The notes under the pieces were generated by a model. It worked only from the letters and a program-made list of their open reading frames with translations, ran no database searches and was not told where the DNA came from. Both the position numbers and the translations under genes were made by a program. 20,241 nucleotides of DNA from an uncultured Prevotella sp. Lineage in GTDB: Bacteria; Bacteroidota; Bacteroidia; Bacteroidales; Bacteroidaceae. Positions 1 through 7,851 of this stretch are shown one piece after another. Numbering within the stretch: position 1 is the stretch's first letter; every line of letters begins with the position of its first letter. The stretch is from assembly GCA_902477645.1 (NCBI GenBank), contig CABSIA010000039.1:1-20241 (forward strand), given 5' to 3'.

Positions 1-102
1 AACGAGAGACTTCTCTGGCACGGATGCAGTAATATCCTCGAACGTGCCAATAACTTTGTGTCTTTGTCCCGGAGTAACGGGATTAAATTTGCGTACTGCC
101 AT
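1..102 (-). CDS. rplB: 50S ribosomal protein L2, N-terminal fragment (cut by left edge)
   Basis: Only the first 34 codons are in the window; the gene runs off the left edge. The start ATG is at 102-100, and the translation begins MAVRKFNPVTPGQR, the usual opening of bacterial L2. L2 is a large-subunit protein that contacts 23S rRNA near the peptidyl-transferase centre. The start lies 5 nt after the rplW stop, in the normal S10-operon order L3-L4-L23-L2. The identification rests on a short N-terminus plus strong gene-order support. Confidence 0.93.
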   Translation of the reverse strand, partial: MAVRKFNPVTPGQRHKVIGTFEDITASVPEKSLV

Positions 103-107
103 TTTAT

Positions 108-404
108 TTATTCAATATTGCTGTAAAAATCGATTGTTTCACCCTCTTTCAGGGTTACGATTGCTTTCTTGAACGAATTCTTCTGCCCCCTTACGAGACC
201 TGCCTTTGTGTAGCGTGCCTGACGCTTGCCAGCATAGAGAAGAGTGTTCACATCTTCTACCTTAACGTTGTACAGACTTTCGACCTCTTTCTTAATCTGG
301 AGTTTGTTAGCCTCAGGGCGAACAATGAAGCCATAGCGGTTTGACTTCTTGTCTGTAATCTTGGTCATCTTCTCAGTGACCAATGGTTTGATAATATATG
401 CCAT
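108..404 (-). CDS. rplW: 50S ribosomal protein L23
   Basis: A 98-residue protein, a normal length for bacterial L23. It is part of the large subunit at the exit of the peptide tunnel, where trigger factor and SRP dock. The N-terminus (MAYIIKPLVTEKMT) contains the conserved P-x-x-TEK motif, and the central positively charged segment contains the GKRQARYTKAG stretch that contacts rRNA. It lies 19 nt after rplD and 5 nt before rplB, so it is co-transcribed with them. Nothing unusual is seen. Confidence 0.97.
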   Translation of the reverse strand: MAYIIKPLVTEKMTKITDKKSNRYGFIVRPEANKLQIKKEVESLYNVKVEDVNTLLYAGKRQARYTKAGLVRGQKNSFKKAIVTLKEGETIDFYSNIE

Positions 405-423
405 AAATCTAATTCTCCTTTAA

Positions 424-1053
424 TTACTTGGTTAAGATTTTGTCGATTGTCTCGAGTGAGCTCTCGGCGATGATTACGGCGTCAGCATTCAAAATTTTGT
501 ACGTATTAATGTTTGCCGCACCCATAACCTGAGCACCCTGAAGATTGCGAGCTGACAAATATACATTTTTATCCTCAACTGGCAAAACCACGAGCACTTT
601 CTTGCCGTCAACTTTAAGATTTTTAGTAATGTTTAAAAACTCTTTGGTTTTCGGGGCCTCAAAAGTGAAGTCCTCAACTACGATGATAGCATTCTCCTTA
701 GCCATATAAGAGAGAGCTGATTTACGAGCAAGAACATTTACTTTTTTGTTAAGCTTCTGCCTGTAGTCACGTGGTTTAGGGCCGAACACACGACCACCAC
801 CAACGAGTACTGGAGAATTGATGTCACCACGACGAGCACCACCGCCACCTTTCTGACGGCCGAGTTTGCGAGTAGAACCGCTCATCTCGCTTCTTTCTTT
901 AGCCTTAGCTGTACCCTGACGCTGGTTTGCGAGATACTGCTTTACAGCGAGGTAGAGAACGTGTTCGTTAGGCTCAATTCCGAAGATTGCGTCGTTGAGC
1001 GCAACCTTTCTGCCGGTCTCCTGACCGTTTATGTTCAAAACACTAACTTCCAT
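424..1053 (-). CDS. rplD: 50S ribosomal protein L4
   Basis: A 209-residue L4 protein. The globular domain is interrupted by the long basic, glycine-rich loop (about residues 45-95, containing GSTRKLGRQKGGGGARRG and GGGRVFGPKPRDY) that lines the exit tunnel near the macrolide site. The start overlaps the rplC stop by one base (TAATG, 1055-1051), so translation is probably coupled to L3. In Escherichia coli L4 is the autogenous repressor of the S10 operon; whether it does that here is unknown, but the long rplC leader makes the question relevant. Confidence 0.97.
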   Translation of the reverse strand: MEVSVLNINGQETGRKVALNDAIFGIEPNEHVLYLAVKQYLANQRQGTAKAKERSEMSGSTRKLGRQKGGGGARRGDINSPVLVGGGRVFGPKPRDYRQKLNKKVNVLARKSALSYMAKENAIIVVEDFTFEAPKTKEFLNITKNLKVDGKKVLVVLPVEDKNVYLSARNLQGAQVMGAANINTYKILNADAVIIAESSLETIDKILTK

Positions 1054-1667
1054 TATTTCTCAATTAAAACAGTTGAACCTTTGCATCCAGCTACAGATCC
1101 CTTGATGATAAGGAGGTTCTGTTCTGGAATAACCTTTAACACCTGAAGATTTTGAGTTGTGACACGGTCACCACCCATGTGGCCACCCATTCGCATACCC
1201 TTGAACACCTTCGCTGGGTAAGAACAAGCACCGATAGAACCCGGCTTACGGGCGCGGTCGTCCTGACCGTGAGTACTCTGACCTACACCACCGAATCCAT
1301 GACGCTTAACAACACCCTGAAAACCTTTACCCTTAGAAGTACCAACAACGTCAACAAACTTAGCGTCGTTGAAGATTTCAACTGTAATTGTGTCACCGAG
1401 GTTATATTCCTCGTCAAACTTGAACTCGGCCAAGTGCTGCTTTGGTGTTGTGCCTGCTTTCTTGAAGACACCCATCATTGGCTTTGACGTGTTCTTCTCC
1501 TTAGCTTCTCCGAAACCCAGCTGAACGGCACTATAGCCATCGTTTTCAACTGTTTTTACCTGAGTAACGACACAAGGACCAGCTTCGATAACAGTGCACG
1601 GTACATTCTTACCGTCGGCACTGAAAACGGATGTCATTCCGATTTTTCTTCCTAATAATCCTGGCAT
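1053..1667 (-). CDS. rplC: 50S ribosomal protein L3
   Basis: A 204-residue L3 protein. It starts MPGLLGRKIGMTSVF and carries the conserved loop GFGGVGQSTHGQ (about residues 124-135), whose glutamine is the site methylated by PrmB in E. coli, followed by the glycine- and methionine-rich KGMRMGGHMGG segment. It is the first gene of this half of the ribosomal cluster: upstream there is a Bacteroidetes promoter and a leader of about 175 nt, not rpsJ. In most bacteria, and in other Bacteroidetes as far as I know, rpsJ directly precedes rplC, so this junction is the unusual part. Confidence 0.97.
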   Translation of the reverse strand: MPGLLGRKIGMTSVFSADGKNVPCTVIEAGPCVVTQVKTVENDGYSAVQLGFGEAKEKNTSKPMMGVFKKAGTTPKQHLAEFKFDEEYNLGDTITVEIFNDAKFVDVVGTSKGKGFQGVVKRHGFGGVGQSTHGQDDRARKPGSIGACSYPAKVFKGMRMGGHMGGDRVTTQNLQVLKVIPEQNLLIIKGSVAGCKGSTVLIEK

Positions 1668-1850
1668 TTCTACTAAAATTAATAATAAAATTATGTTTAA
1701 ATTTCTATTTTTCTCACTTTTCTTTCCTCCCGCATATGTATATACGCAAAAAGAAAGCGCACATCAGACACTCCCCTTAAAGAAGTCTAAGGCGTTTATT
1801 TTCAGCGAGTTGATAGGCGAGCCCAGCGCAACTTTACTGATTTTCGGGTG
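1668..1850 (-). promoter_or_regulatory. Long, possibly structured 5' leader of rplC
   Basis: A leader of about 175 nt with no credible ORF. On the minus strand it contains GTTG...CAAC arms flanking GCGCTGGGCTCGCC (1832-1809), and a hairpin at 1747-1732 (GCGUAU / AUAUGC with one G-U pair and a 4-nt loop). The hairpin is bracketed by CTTTC and GAAAG, which could extend it. A GGGAGGAAAG run follows, but it is about 50 nt from the ATG, too far for a normal Shine-Dalgarno. The last 40 nt before ATG are A/T rich, as is usual in Bacteroidetes. A role as an r-protein autoregulatory leader is inference. Confidence 0.4.
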
Positions 1851-1881
1851 CAAAGGTACAACTTTTTTTGCTTAAATCAAA
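1851..1881 (-). promoter_or_regulatory. Promoter of the rplC-rplD-rplW-rplB transcript
   Basis: On the minus strand a -33 TTTG (1881-1878) and a -7 TACCTTTG (1858-1851) are separated by 19 bp, matching the Bacteroidetes sigma-A consensus TTTG/TAnnTTTG. Transcription would start near 1845, about 175 nt before the rplC ATG. Confidence 0.8.
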
Positions 1882-1946
1882 ATATTTTTAAACTTTTTTA
1901 TTGCTAAGTGCGTAATTTTCAGATAAATGCAAGTAGACATACAAAT

Positions 1947-1962
1947 CTTAAAACGTTTTAAG
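1947..1962. repeat. 16-bp perfect palindrome downstream of the LysR gene
   Basis: CTTAAAACGTTTTAAG is a perfect palindrome lying 38 bp past the LysR stop and about 65 bp upstream of the rplC promoter -33 box. It could be a protein-binding site or a weak hairpin. No T-run follows it on the minus strand, so it is not a clear terminator. It may be chance in AT-rich DNA. Confidence 0.35.
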
Positions 1963-1999
1963 AATATGACAGAGTAGTTACCCCACAAAAGAAACAATT

Positions 2000-2905
2000 T
2001 CACTCCAGCCAGTCTTGTATGCGGTCTCTTACAGCTTTGGCCTCACTGAGCAGGCGGATGAATTCCTGCATGGAATGTTTGCGGTAGGTATTTCGCAACA
2101 CATGAACACAGCCAGCCATCTCGTTTTCAGAAAAATCCAGCGGAATAGCCCTCACGCCCTGCTCGTTGTGGATTGTAGCCTCAGCAAGAACTGTCACCAG
2201 CATGCTTTGTTTTACGAGTCTCAACAAAATATTTACCTCGTTGAGCTCAAGGCGCACATTAATCTTGACATTGCATTTTGCCAACGCCCTGTCCAATGCA
2301 TTACGTGCCTGTAGTCCGTTTGACGGCAAAGCAATATCGTAGCACTCAAGCTCATCAAGCGTTATCTTCGATTTCTTTGCCAACGGATGGTTCTCGTTTA
2401 CTATGGCTGCCAAATGATTGTCGAATAGCACGTGCGACTCTATGTCCTCGTGATAGCCCGATGACTTGAATGCCAACACAAAGTCGACTTTCCGGCTTGC
2501 CAGCATGTCCATAAGCTCCTCCATTGGCTTGTAATAGATATTGAGGCGGACTTTGGGATATCGTTTCATAAAAACCAACAGGGTCTCGGTGAGAATAGGG
2601 CTAAAAGTAAACGTTACACCTATGTTGAGCGTTCCCGTCAACAGCTGCTGCAAATCGTGTATGCGGTCTAAGCAAAGGTCGGCGGCATTGAGAGTACGAA
2701 GGGCATAGGGCAACAGCTCCTCGCCCACATCGGTGAGACATGTGGAGTGACTGTCGCGCTGAAACAGCTGGGCTTTCAGCTCCAGCTCCAGTTGCTTTAT
2801 CTGCTGTGAGAGTGTGCTTTGCGTTATGCACAGAGCCCTCGCCGCATCGGAGAAATTCAGAGTTTCCGCCACTTTAACAAAATATCTCAGTTGTCTAAAT
2901 TCCAT
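2000..2905 (-). CDS. LysR-family transcriptional regulator
   Basis: A 301-residue LysR-type regulator of normal length. Residues 1-60 form the winged helix-turn-helix (FSDAARALCITQSTLSQQIKQLE, with the recognition helix around STLSQQIKQLE), followed by a linker helix. From about residue 90 there is a periplasmic-binding-protein-like effector domain (start TGTLNIGVTFTFSPIL, a typical LTTR motif). The ligand cannot be read from sequence. It lies 105 nt downstream of a threonine/serine-type exporter on the same strand, so it may be co-transcribed with and control the two upstream transporter genes, perhaps in response to an amino acid. It is not divergent from its likely target, which is less common for LysR pairs. 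Confidence 0.92.
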   Translation of the reverse strand: MEFRQLRYFVKVAETLNFSDAARALCITQSTLSQQIKQLELELKAQLFQRDSHSTCLTDVGEELLPYALRTLNAADLCLDRIHDLQQLLTGTLNIGVTFTFSPILTETLLVFMKRYPKVRLNIYYKPMEELMDMLASRKVDFVLAFKSSGYHEDIESHVLFDNHLAAIVNENHPLAKKSKITLDELECYDIALPSNGLQARNALDRALAKCNVKINVRLELNEVNILLRLVKQSMLVTVLAEATIHNEQGVRAIPLDFSENEMAGCVHVLRNTYRKHSMQEFIRLLSEAKAVRDRIQDWLE

Positions 2906-2980
2906 ATCTTAACATTCTCATGAGTTTAATGTTTAAATTTTAATGCAAAATGCTTGAAGTTTGAGATATTCCACATTAAG

Positions 2981-3013
2981 CTTTAAACTATAAACTTTAA
3001 ACTATAAACTTTA
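2981..3013. repeat. Tandem repeat, 14-bp unit, between exporter and LysR genes
   Basis: CTTTAAACTATAAA is repeated twice in full (2981-2994, 2995-3008), followed by a partial CTTTA. The flanking bases are also rich in TTTAAA words. Such AT-rich runs are common between Bacteroidetes genes; here it fills the gap where a LysR operator or promoter would be expected. Confidence 0.7.
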
Positions 3014-4432
3014 TTGTATATCCACTTTGTGCAAATCCAGGAATTCCCCACGCTTTTTCTTACGTTCCACCAAGGCTTCAAACAGCCTTTTGTTGCGCTG
3101 TCCCTCAGTGAGACGGCGGAAAAATATATTTGGAATAGCCACACCAAGGGCAATGCACATAATTGCGAGCGATGCCTTGATAGCGTTGTTCATACCTATT
3201 GTCACTTCGCCCACAATGCCGTGCATGTCGATAAAGGCAAAGAGCGCACGGTACATAAGCACCCCCGGCACCATTGGGATAACACTTGGAATAGTGATGC
3301 ACTGATGGGGCACATGAAACCAGTGGCGGGCTTTTACAACGACGAGGCTTATAGCAGCCGAGCCTGCGAACGAGCCTATTGAAAGTCCCATGTCAAGACC
3401 AATGTTGCCGTTGCTTGGTCCGAGGTTTACGAAATTACGTGTACATACAGCCACTATACCGCCTATAGCCAATATCGGCAACAACCGACGAGGAACGCTG
3501 AATATGGTGGAGAAGCCCATGGCAGAAATTGCGGCGGCTATGGCATATTCCCAATATTCGTGATGGGGAGTCATGGTCAGGTCGGTAACAAAATTATCTA
3601 TACCGCACACTTTTATGGCGAAAGCTATGCCGAAAGCCATTGCCAGCACCATTAGCAGGGTGTTCACGGCCCTGATTATTCCGACCTCAATATATCCGTC
3701 GAGCATATCGCTTACAAAGTTGATAAGCGGTACTCCCGGCACTATGAACAACGCACACGCCATTAGCGGATGCCATGGTGTTGAAGAATGCATCCACGAT
3801 GGAAGAGCAGTGGATATTTCTGGAGCAAGCGACAAAAACGATGTAAGCCATGCCAATAGCGTGGCGGCGAAAGCAGATATGGCAATAGCCACATAATTGT
3901 TGCATCCACGTGCAGGCAAAAACATACGCAGGCGGAATCCTAAGATGGCTGCCAGCGAGCAATAGAAGAACGCTGTCCAGTCGCAACCGAACTGTATGCA
4001 GAACCCGCCGCATGCAAAACCTCCGCCTACAGCCACTTGCCATGGCGTAAAACTACGTGGACGTCTCCTTATTTTCTCCAGTTCCTGCTCATACTCATCC
4101 ATGCTCAGGCTGTTGCGGATGGCGCGCCATGTCAGCCTGCTCATAAGAGTGATTGTAGCCAGATTTATGCCATGCCTCTCGCAACGCTGAAACTTTGTGA
4201 ACGAATGCTCCTCATCACTGTAATTCACCATCAGCACATTCCAGTTCATAAAATAGTGCAGATACCTTTCGTCTAAGTCAAGAAATATGGCAACACGTTT
4301 CATTGTGCGCATAATGCGCGATGTATCGGCGGCGCTTTCCACAAGCATCGCCCCTGTGCGCAGCAACAGGTCGAGCTTGTGGAGCAGCACGCCTTCTTTT
4401 ATGGATTGGCTATTTGTCTTCTGACTTTCCAT
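3011..4432 (-). CDS. Threonine/serine exporter family protein (fused ThrE type)
   Basis: A 473-residue membrane protein with the two ThrE halves in one chain. The soluble N-terminal part (about residues 1-130, with LLHKLDLLLRTGAMLVESAADTSRI, the conserved G-x-x-x-x-E-S-A-A-D/E-T motif) is followed by about ten hydrophobic segments. The last block (about 320-450, with the GLSIGSFAGSAAISLV and PSVIPMVPGVLMYRAL motifs) corresponds to the ThrE_2/YjjB domain. In E. coli the halves are separate proteins (YjjP and YjjB); Corynebacterium ThrE is fused like this one. Family members export threonine or serine, or in the YjjPB case succinate, by proton motive force, so the substrate here is uncertain. 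The gene starts 6 nt after the AspT-like transporter stop, indicating one operon. Confidence 0.88.
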   Translation of the reverse strand: MESQKTNSQSIKEGVLLHKLDLLLRTGAMLVESAADTSRIMRTMKRVAIFLDLDERYLHYFMNWNVLMVNYSDEEHSFTKFQRCERHGINLATITLMSRLTWRAIRNSLSMDEYEQELEKIRRRPRSFTPWQVAVGGGFACGGFCIQFGCDWTAFFYCSLAAILGFRLRMFLPARGCNNYVAIAISAFAATLLAWLTSFLSLAPEISTALPSWMHSSTPWHPLMACALFIVPGVPLINFVSDMLDGYIEVGIIRAVNTLLMVLAMAFGIAFAIKVCGIDNFVTDLTMTPHHEYWEYAIAAAISAMGFSTIFSVPRRLLPILAIGGIVAVCTRNFVNLGPSNGNIGLDMGLSIGSFAGSAAISLVVVKARHWFHVPHQCITIPSVIPMVPGVLMYRALFAFIDMHGIVGEVTIGMNNAIKASLAIMCIALGVAIPNIFFRRLTEGQRNKRLFEALVERKKKRGEFLDLHKVDIQ

Positions 4433-4438
4433 AACTGC

Positions 4439-6127
4439 TTATCCGAACACGAAAATTAAAATCTGTATGGTTACAATACGCAGGAACATGGCGAATGGAT
4501 ATACATTGGCATATCCCACAGATGGCGCATCGGCAGATGTCATGTCGCGTGCGTATGCCAGTGCCGAAGGGTTGGTATTGGCTCCGGCAAGCACCCCGAG
4601 CAGGGTGAAATAGTTGATGTGGAAGCAGTATCTGCCAATGAATCCGCCGATTAGAATTGGTATCATAGTGATGGCAAGTCCGTAGGCAATCCATATCATG
4701 CCGCTCTCAGACACGACAATGCTTATAAAGTCTTTTCCTATTCCCAGCCCCACACACGCAAGGAATATACATATTCCAATCTCGCGGATTATGAGGTTGG
4801 CAGAGCTGATATTGTATGTCACCAAGTTGTATTTCGGGCCGAAATACCCTATCAGTATGGCCACAATCAGCGGTCCGCCAGTCAGCCCCAGACGCAGGCT
4901 CTCTGATATGCCGGGAATAAAGAACGGGATGTTTGCCACAAGACATCCAAGCATTATGCCGAGGAAGATTGGGATAAGGTTTGGATAATTGAGCATTTTC
5001 ATCTGATTTCCCATCATTTTCTCCGTATGGCTTATGGCAAGCTCGGTTCCTACAACAGTTATGCGGTCGCCCAATTGCAGTTTCAGATTTGGTGTTGCGA
5101 TAAGGTCTACTCCCGCACGGTTCACACGGGTTATGTTTGTACCCAGATTGGTGCGTATGCGCAGTTGCGCTATGGTCTTTCCGTTGATATAAGACCTGGT
5201 CACAAGGATGCGTCTTGCCTCCAGCTCATTGCCAAACTGCTCCCAGTCCATATCAGTCTTCTCGCCAAGAAGTGCGCAAATAGGCTCCTCTGCCGCAGGC
5301 TGCGCCACGATATAGAGCACATCACCCTCTCTCACCACAGTGTGTCCATTTACCACCTCAGCATGTTTGTTTTCGGTGGGAGAATAGATACGCGACACCA
5401 TGAAATCACGCTTCAAGATTTGTCTTATCTCACGGATATTCTTTCCAGCAATCATCTTGTTTGTCACCTTGGCCGAGAATGTGTTCAGCACCATCTGCTC
5501 CAAATGTCCCATGCCGCTCTTTGCCTCTGCCTCCTCGTCATGATTGTTTATTCGCAAGGCGAATTTTAAAATTATAAAAGAGAGAATGACACCAAGCACA
5601 CCCATAGGATAGGCTATGGCATAGCCGGCAGCGATAGCCGGTGCGTCGACATGGCGCAAGTCACTATATGCCTGTTGTGCCGCACCAAGTCCAGGAGTAT
5701 TTGTAACGGCACCCGACAGAATACCAGCCATAGACGTAAACGGCACATCCGACATGCCGTATATCACCAACATGGTGACGATGCTAAGCACCACAACGAT
5801 TGTACTGAGCAAATTGAGGCTTTTACCGCCATTATGGAACGATGAGAATATGCCCGGCCCAACCTCGAGACCTATGGAATAAACAAATAGGATAAGGCCG
5901 AACTCCTTTAGGAAATGCAGCAGATTAGCATCGAGGTTGAACGACAAGTGACCGAACACCAGACCGGCGAAAAGTATCCATGCCAAGCCGAGCGAGACAC
6001 CCTTTACTCTGATTTTACCCAAACACAATCCTAATGTGATGACCATCGACAATATCATGACCGAATGGGCCACACCTCCGCCCCAAAGATTTGGAAAGCC
6101 GAAGAACAGATTTTCAATTAATTCCAT
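4439..6127 (-). CDS. AspT/YidE-type transporter with two TrkA-C domains
   Basis: A 562-residue inner-membrane protein of the aspartate:alanine exchanger family. Order: five or six membrane spans (about residues 15-190), two cytosolic TrkA-C/RCK-C domains (about 205-285 and 292-370), then a second set of spans (about 382-560). The family's duplicated signature appears once per half: GAVTNTPGLGAA at 139-150 and GANTNPSALAYA at 515-526. The start is taken at ATG 6127 (MELIENLFFG): an in-frame TTG at 6157 lies inside the -7 promoter element, so it cannot be transcribed from that promoter as a start codon. Characterised AspT exchanges aspartate and alanine; most YidE-type members have no known substrate. 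It shares an operon with the ThrE-type exporter and the LysR gene, which suggests amino-acid or dicarboxylate efflux. Confidence 0.88.
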   Translation of the reverse strand: MELIENLFFGFPNLWGGGVAHSVMILSMVITLGLCLGKIRVKGVSLGLAWILFAGLVFGHLSFNLDANLLHFLKEFGLILFVYSIGLEVGPGIFSSFHNGGKSLNLLSTIVVVLSIVTMLVIYGMSDVPFTSMAGILSGAVTNTPGLGAAQQAYSDLRHVDAPAIAAGYAIAYPMGVLGVILSFIILKFALRINNHDEEAEAKSGMGHLEQMVLNTFSAKVTNKMIAGKNIREIRQILKRDFMVSRIYSPTENKHAEVVNGHTVVREGDVLYIVAQPAAEEPICALLGEKTDMDWEQFGNELEARRILVTRSYINGKTIAQLRIRTNLGTNITRVNRAGVDLIATPNLKLQLGDRITVVGTELAISHTEKMMGNQMKMLNYPNLIPIFLGIMLGCLVANIPFFIPGISESLRLGLTGGPLIVAILIGYFGPKYNLVTYNISSANLIIREIGICIFLACVGLGIGKDFISIVVSESGMIWIAYGLAITMIPILIGGFIGRYCFHINYFTLLGVLAGANTNPSALAYARDMTSADAPSVGYANVYPFAMFLRIVTIQILIFVFG

Positions 6128-6154
6128 TTTACCCTTAAAATTTTGTTTCGGCTG

Positions 6155-6185
6155 CAAAGGTATGGCAAAAACCGATTGCTGAAAA
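6155..6185 (-). promoter_or_regulatory. Promoter of the transporter - exporter - lysR operon
   Basis: A -7 element TACCTTTG (6162-6155, minus strand) is followed by CAGCCGAAA, as at the rpsL promoter. The upstream -33 is poor (TTTTC at 6185-6181). A start near 6149 would give a 5' UTR of only about 22 nt before ATG 6127. Confidence 0.6.
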
Positions 6186-6276
6186 GCATTGGCTTTGGAA
6201 AGAAACGAATGCTGCTATTAGCTTTTTCTATAGGAAAAGTGAGGAACTGTCAGACAATGCTCATGTCGGGAGTAGA

Positions 6277-6312
6277 ATAAAAAAAGGCGCATTCCTGAAG
6301 AATGCACCTTTC
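6277..6312 (-). terminator. Intrinsic terminator after the lipoprotein gene
   Basis: On the minus strand AAAGGTGCATTC and GAATGCGCCTTT form a 12-bp stem with one mismatch around a short loop, followed by TTTTTTTATTC. It lies about 105 nt past the stop of the lipoprotein gene and separates the sigma-factor cassette from the transporter operon. Confidence 0.85.
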
Positions 6313-6416
6313 ATGGTTTTAGTGATGGTAAAAAATAAATTGGCACGATTTACCTCATATTTATGAAAACACATCACAAATCGTATCAAGTTATTTTTTT
6401 CCATAACTTAACACGT

Positions 6417-7514
6417 TCAACGCTTTTGCCTTTTAAAATAAATAAGCCATGCAACAGAAATAAACAGTACGGACAATGTCAAAATATACGCCCAAACGTT
6501 TAAAACCGACACATAAGGCTCTACACGGAAACCGCCGCCTATAAGCCGGGGGCCAGTCAATTGCTTCCTCAAGACGAAACCTCCAGGCATTTGTACTTTG
6601 TAGTCAACTTTGAACATCATAAGCTCCATAAAATCATTCAGTGGCACCTCAACCTCTGCCATGATACTGTCGTCACGCAATATGCCGTCGTACGCATTGG
6701 TTCCCAGTTTGTCAGCCGTCCATGCGGCCATGTTCAAATCGAGGTCCTCAACAGCCGAATCGTGCACGAACAGGCTCATCAGAGAGTCGTGTTTTGCTGC
6801 AAACTGCTGTTTTTCCATAGTCCGGCCTGCGACCTTATCATAGTTTTTGAGAATAGCCAGATAATGAAGCTCAAAAATATTGGCCGCAATCCATTCTGTA
6901 AATTGCGACTTCAGATGCCGCACAATGTCATCAGTCTCGATTCCATTTAACCCTTCCATCAGGTTTGGCTCTCCCGCAAACCAATAGCCAACCTCTTCTT
7001 TCGTAAAATAGCGGCCAAGTGGTACAGGCATATTGAGTTTCAGCGCCGGATAACTCTCCGTATAGCGGTATGAGGTGCGAAAAAATCGGAATGATTTCTC
7101 TAACCGTATAGTAGGCTTTATCTCAAACCTCCCAATCCTAAAACACGTTTCCTCTGCCGCATCATCTACAGTAGCGAAATGTTTTGTAGCGTTAACATTT
7201 ATTGTGTCACAGACCTTCTCGCCGTATTTTGCTTTCAAACGGGCATAGACTGCACTGCCAACAGGAAGTTTACTCCTGCTGCTGTCGCCTTTTATGCTCC
7301 ACGTGAGTTGCCAGCTGTTGCCGAACCTCAGCATACTGTCGGGTGTTGCTTCCTGTGCGCCCGCCAAATATGCTGAATCGACATTCACAGTATATTCCCG
7401 CGTAACACTTCCATCTTCATTAACAGTTGTTGTCAAGGCACATTGATAGTCATTTTTACACGATGCAAGTATCGTTGCTGCGACAAGTGTCATTAATCTA
7501 ACGATTTTTTTCAT
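6417..7514 (-). CDS. Lipoprotein with C-terminal membrane span, in a sigma-factor operon
   Basis: A 365-residue protein whose family I do not recognise. The N-terminus is a lipoprotein signal with lipobox LASC, Cys19 being the likely lipidated residue. A hydrophobic segment at about 338-358 (VWAYILTLSVLFISVAWLIY) is followed by the basic tail FKRQKR, a typical inside-facing end. The roughly 310 residues between are hydrophilic and presumably periplasmic, with beta-rich stretches at both ends (for example TTTVNEDGSVTREYTVNVD). It starts 17 nt inside the upstream membrane-protein gene, so it is translationally coupled to it and to the ECF sigma factor. A sensor or partner of the membrane protein is a reasonable inference; no enzyme motif is seen. 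Confidence 0.8.
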   Translation of the reverse strand: MKKIVRLMTLVAATILASCKNDYQCALTTTVNEDGSVTREYTVNVDSAYLAGAQEATPDSMLRFGNSWQLTWSIKGDSSRSKLPVGSAVYARLKAKYGEKVCDTINVNATKHFATVDDAAEETCFRIGRFEIKPTIRLEKSFRFFRTSYRYTESYPALKLNMPVPLGRYFTKEEVGYWFAGEPNLMEGLNGIETDDIVRHLKSQFTEWIAANIFELHYLAILKNYDKVAGRTMEKQQFAAKHDSLMSLFVHDSAVEDLDLNMAAWTADKLGTNAYDGILRDDSIMAEVEVPLNDFMELMMFKVDYKVQMPGGFVLRKQLTGPRLIGGGFRVEPYVSVLNVWAYILTLSVLFISVAWLIYFKRQKR

Positions 7515-7851
7515 GGGACTCCTGATTTTTAATTATATCGTATATTTGCTTATCCATCAATTTTGATCTCACGTAGTCTCTGTCAACCCTCTGACACAAA
7601 TATTTGCTTTGATATTCTACCGGCGCATTGCCATCTAAGCAATTGTCAGGCACAGCTGCCATACCGAATATCAGCAAAAAAGATGCAGCAACACATACGA
7701 TGCGGAGCGCAAGAACAAGCTTTGTGTGTTTTTGTTCTGTCTCAATACGCATTAAGACCTCCTCCACCAGCCTGTCAGGACAGGCCAGCTGCGGCTGACG
7801 GCCGCGAAGACCGGCAAGTATCTCATTCAACATATTGTCATTAATGTCCAT
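7498..7851 (-). CDS. Small one-span membrane protein, candidate anti-sigma factor
   Basis: A 117-residue protein with a hydrophilic N-terminal part (1-43), one membrane span (about 45-67, LVLALRIVCVAASFLLIFGMAAV) and a charged C-terminal tail of about 50 residues. The topology (short cytosolic head, single span, short outside tail) and its place directly after an ECF sigma gene, overlapping it by 11 nt, suggest an anti-sigma factor. There is no zinc-binding HxxxCxxC motif of the ZAS class and no FecR-type domain, so the assignment is from context only. It overlaps the downstream lipoprotein gene by 17 nt. Confidence 0.75.
   Translation of the reverse strand: MDINDNMLNEILAGLRGRQPQLACPDRLVEEVLMRIETEQKHTKLVLALRIVCVAASFLLIFGMAAVPDNCLDGNAPVEYQSKYLCQRVDRDYVRSKLMDKQIYDIIKNQESHEKNR

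Noticed and set aside
2981..3013. CRISPR-like array
   Set aside because: The repeats are adjacent copies of a 14-bp AT-rich unit with no spacers and no cas genes nearby.
5027..5569. 180-codon plus-strand ORF opposite the transporter gene
   Set aside because: It lies fully antisense to a well-supported gene; the translation is Cys/His-rich and has no domain pattern, as expected for a shadow frame.
6128..6157. Upstream TTG start adding 10 residues to the AspT-like transporter
   Set aside because: The TTG is part of the TACCTTTG promoter element, upstream of the predicted transcript start; ATG 6127 begins the hydrophobic protein normally.
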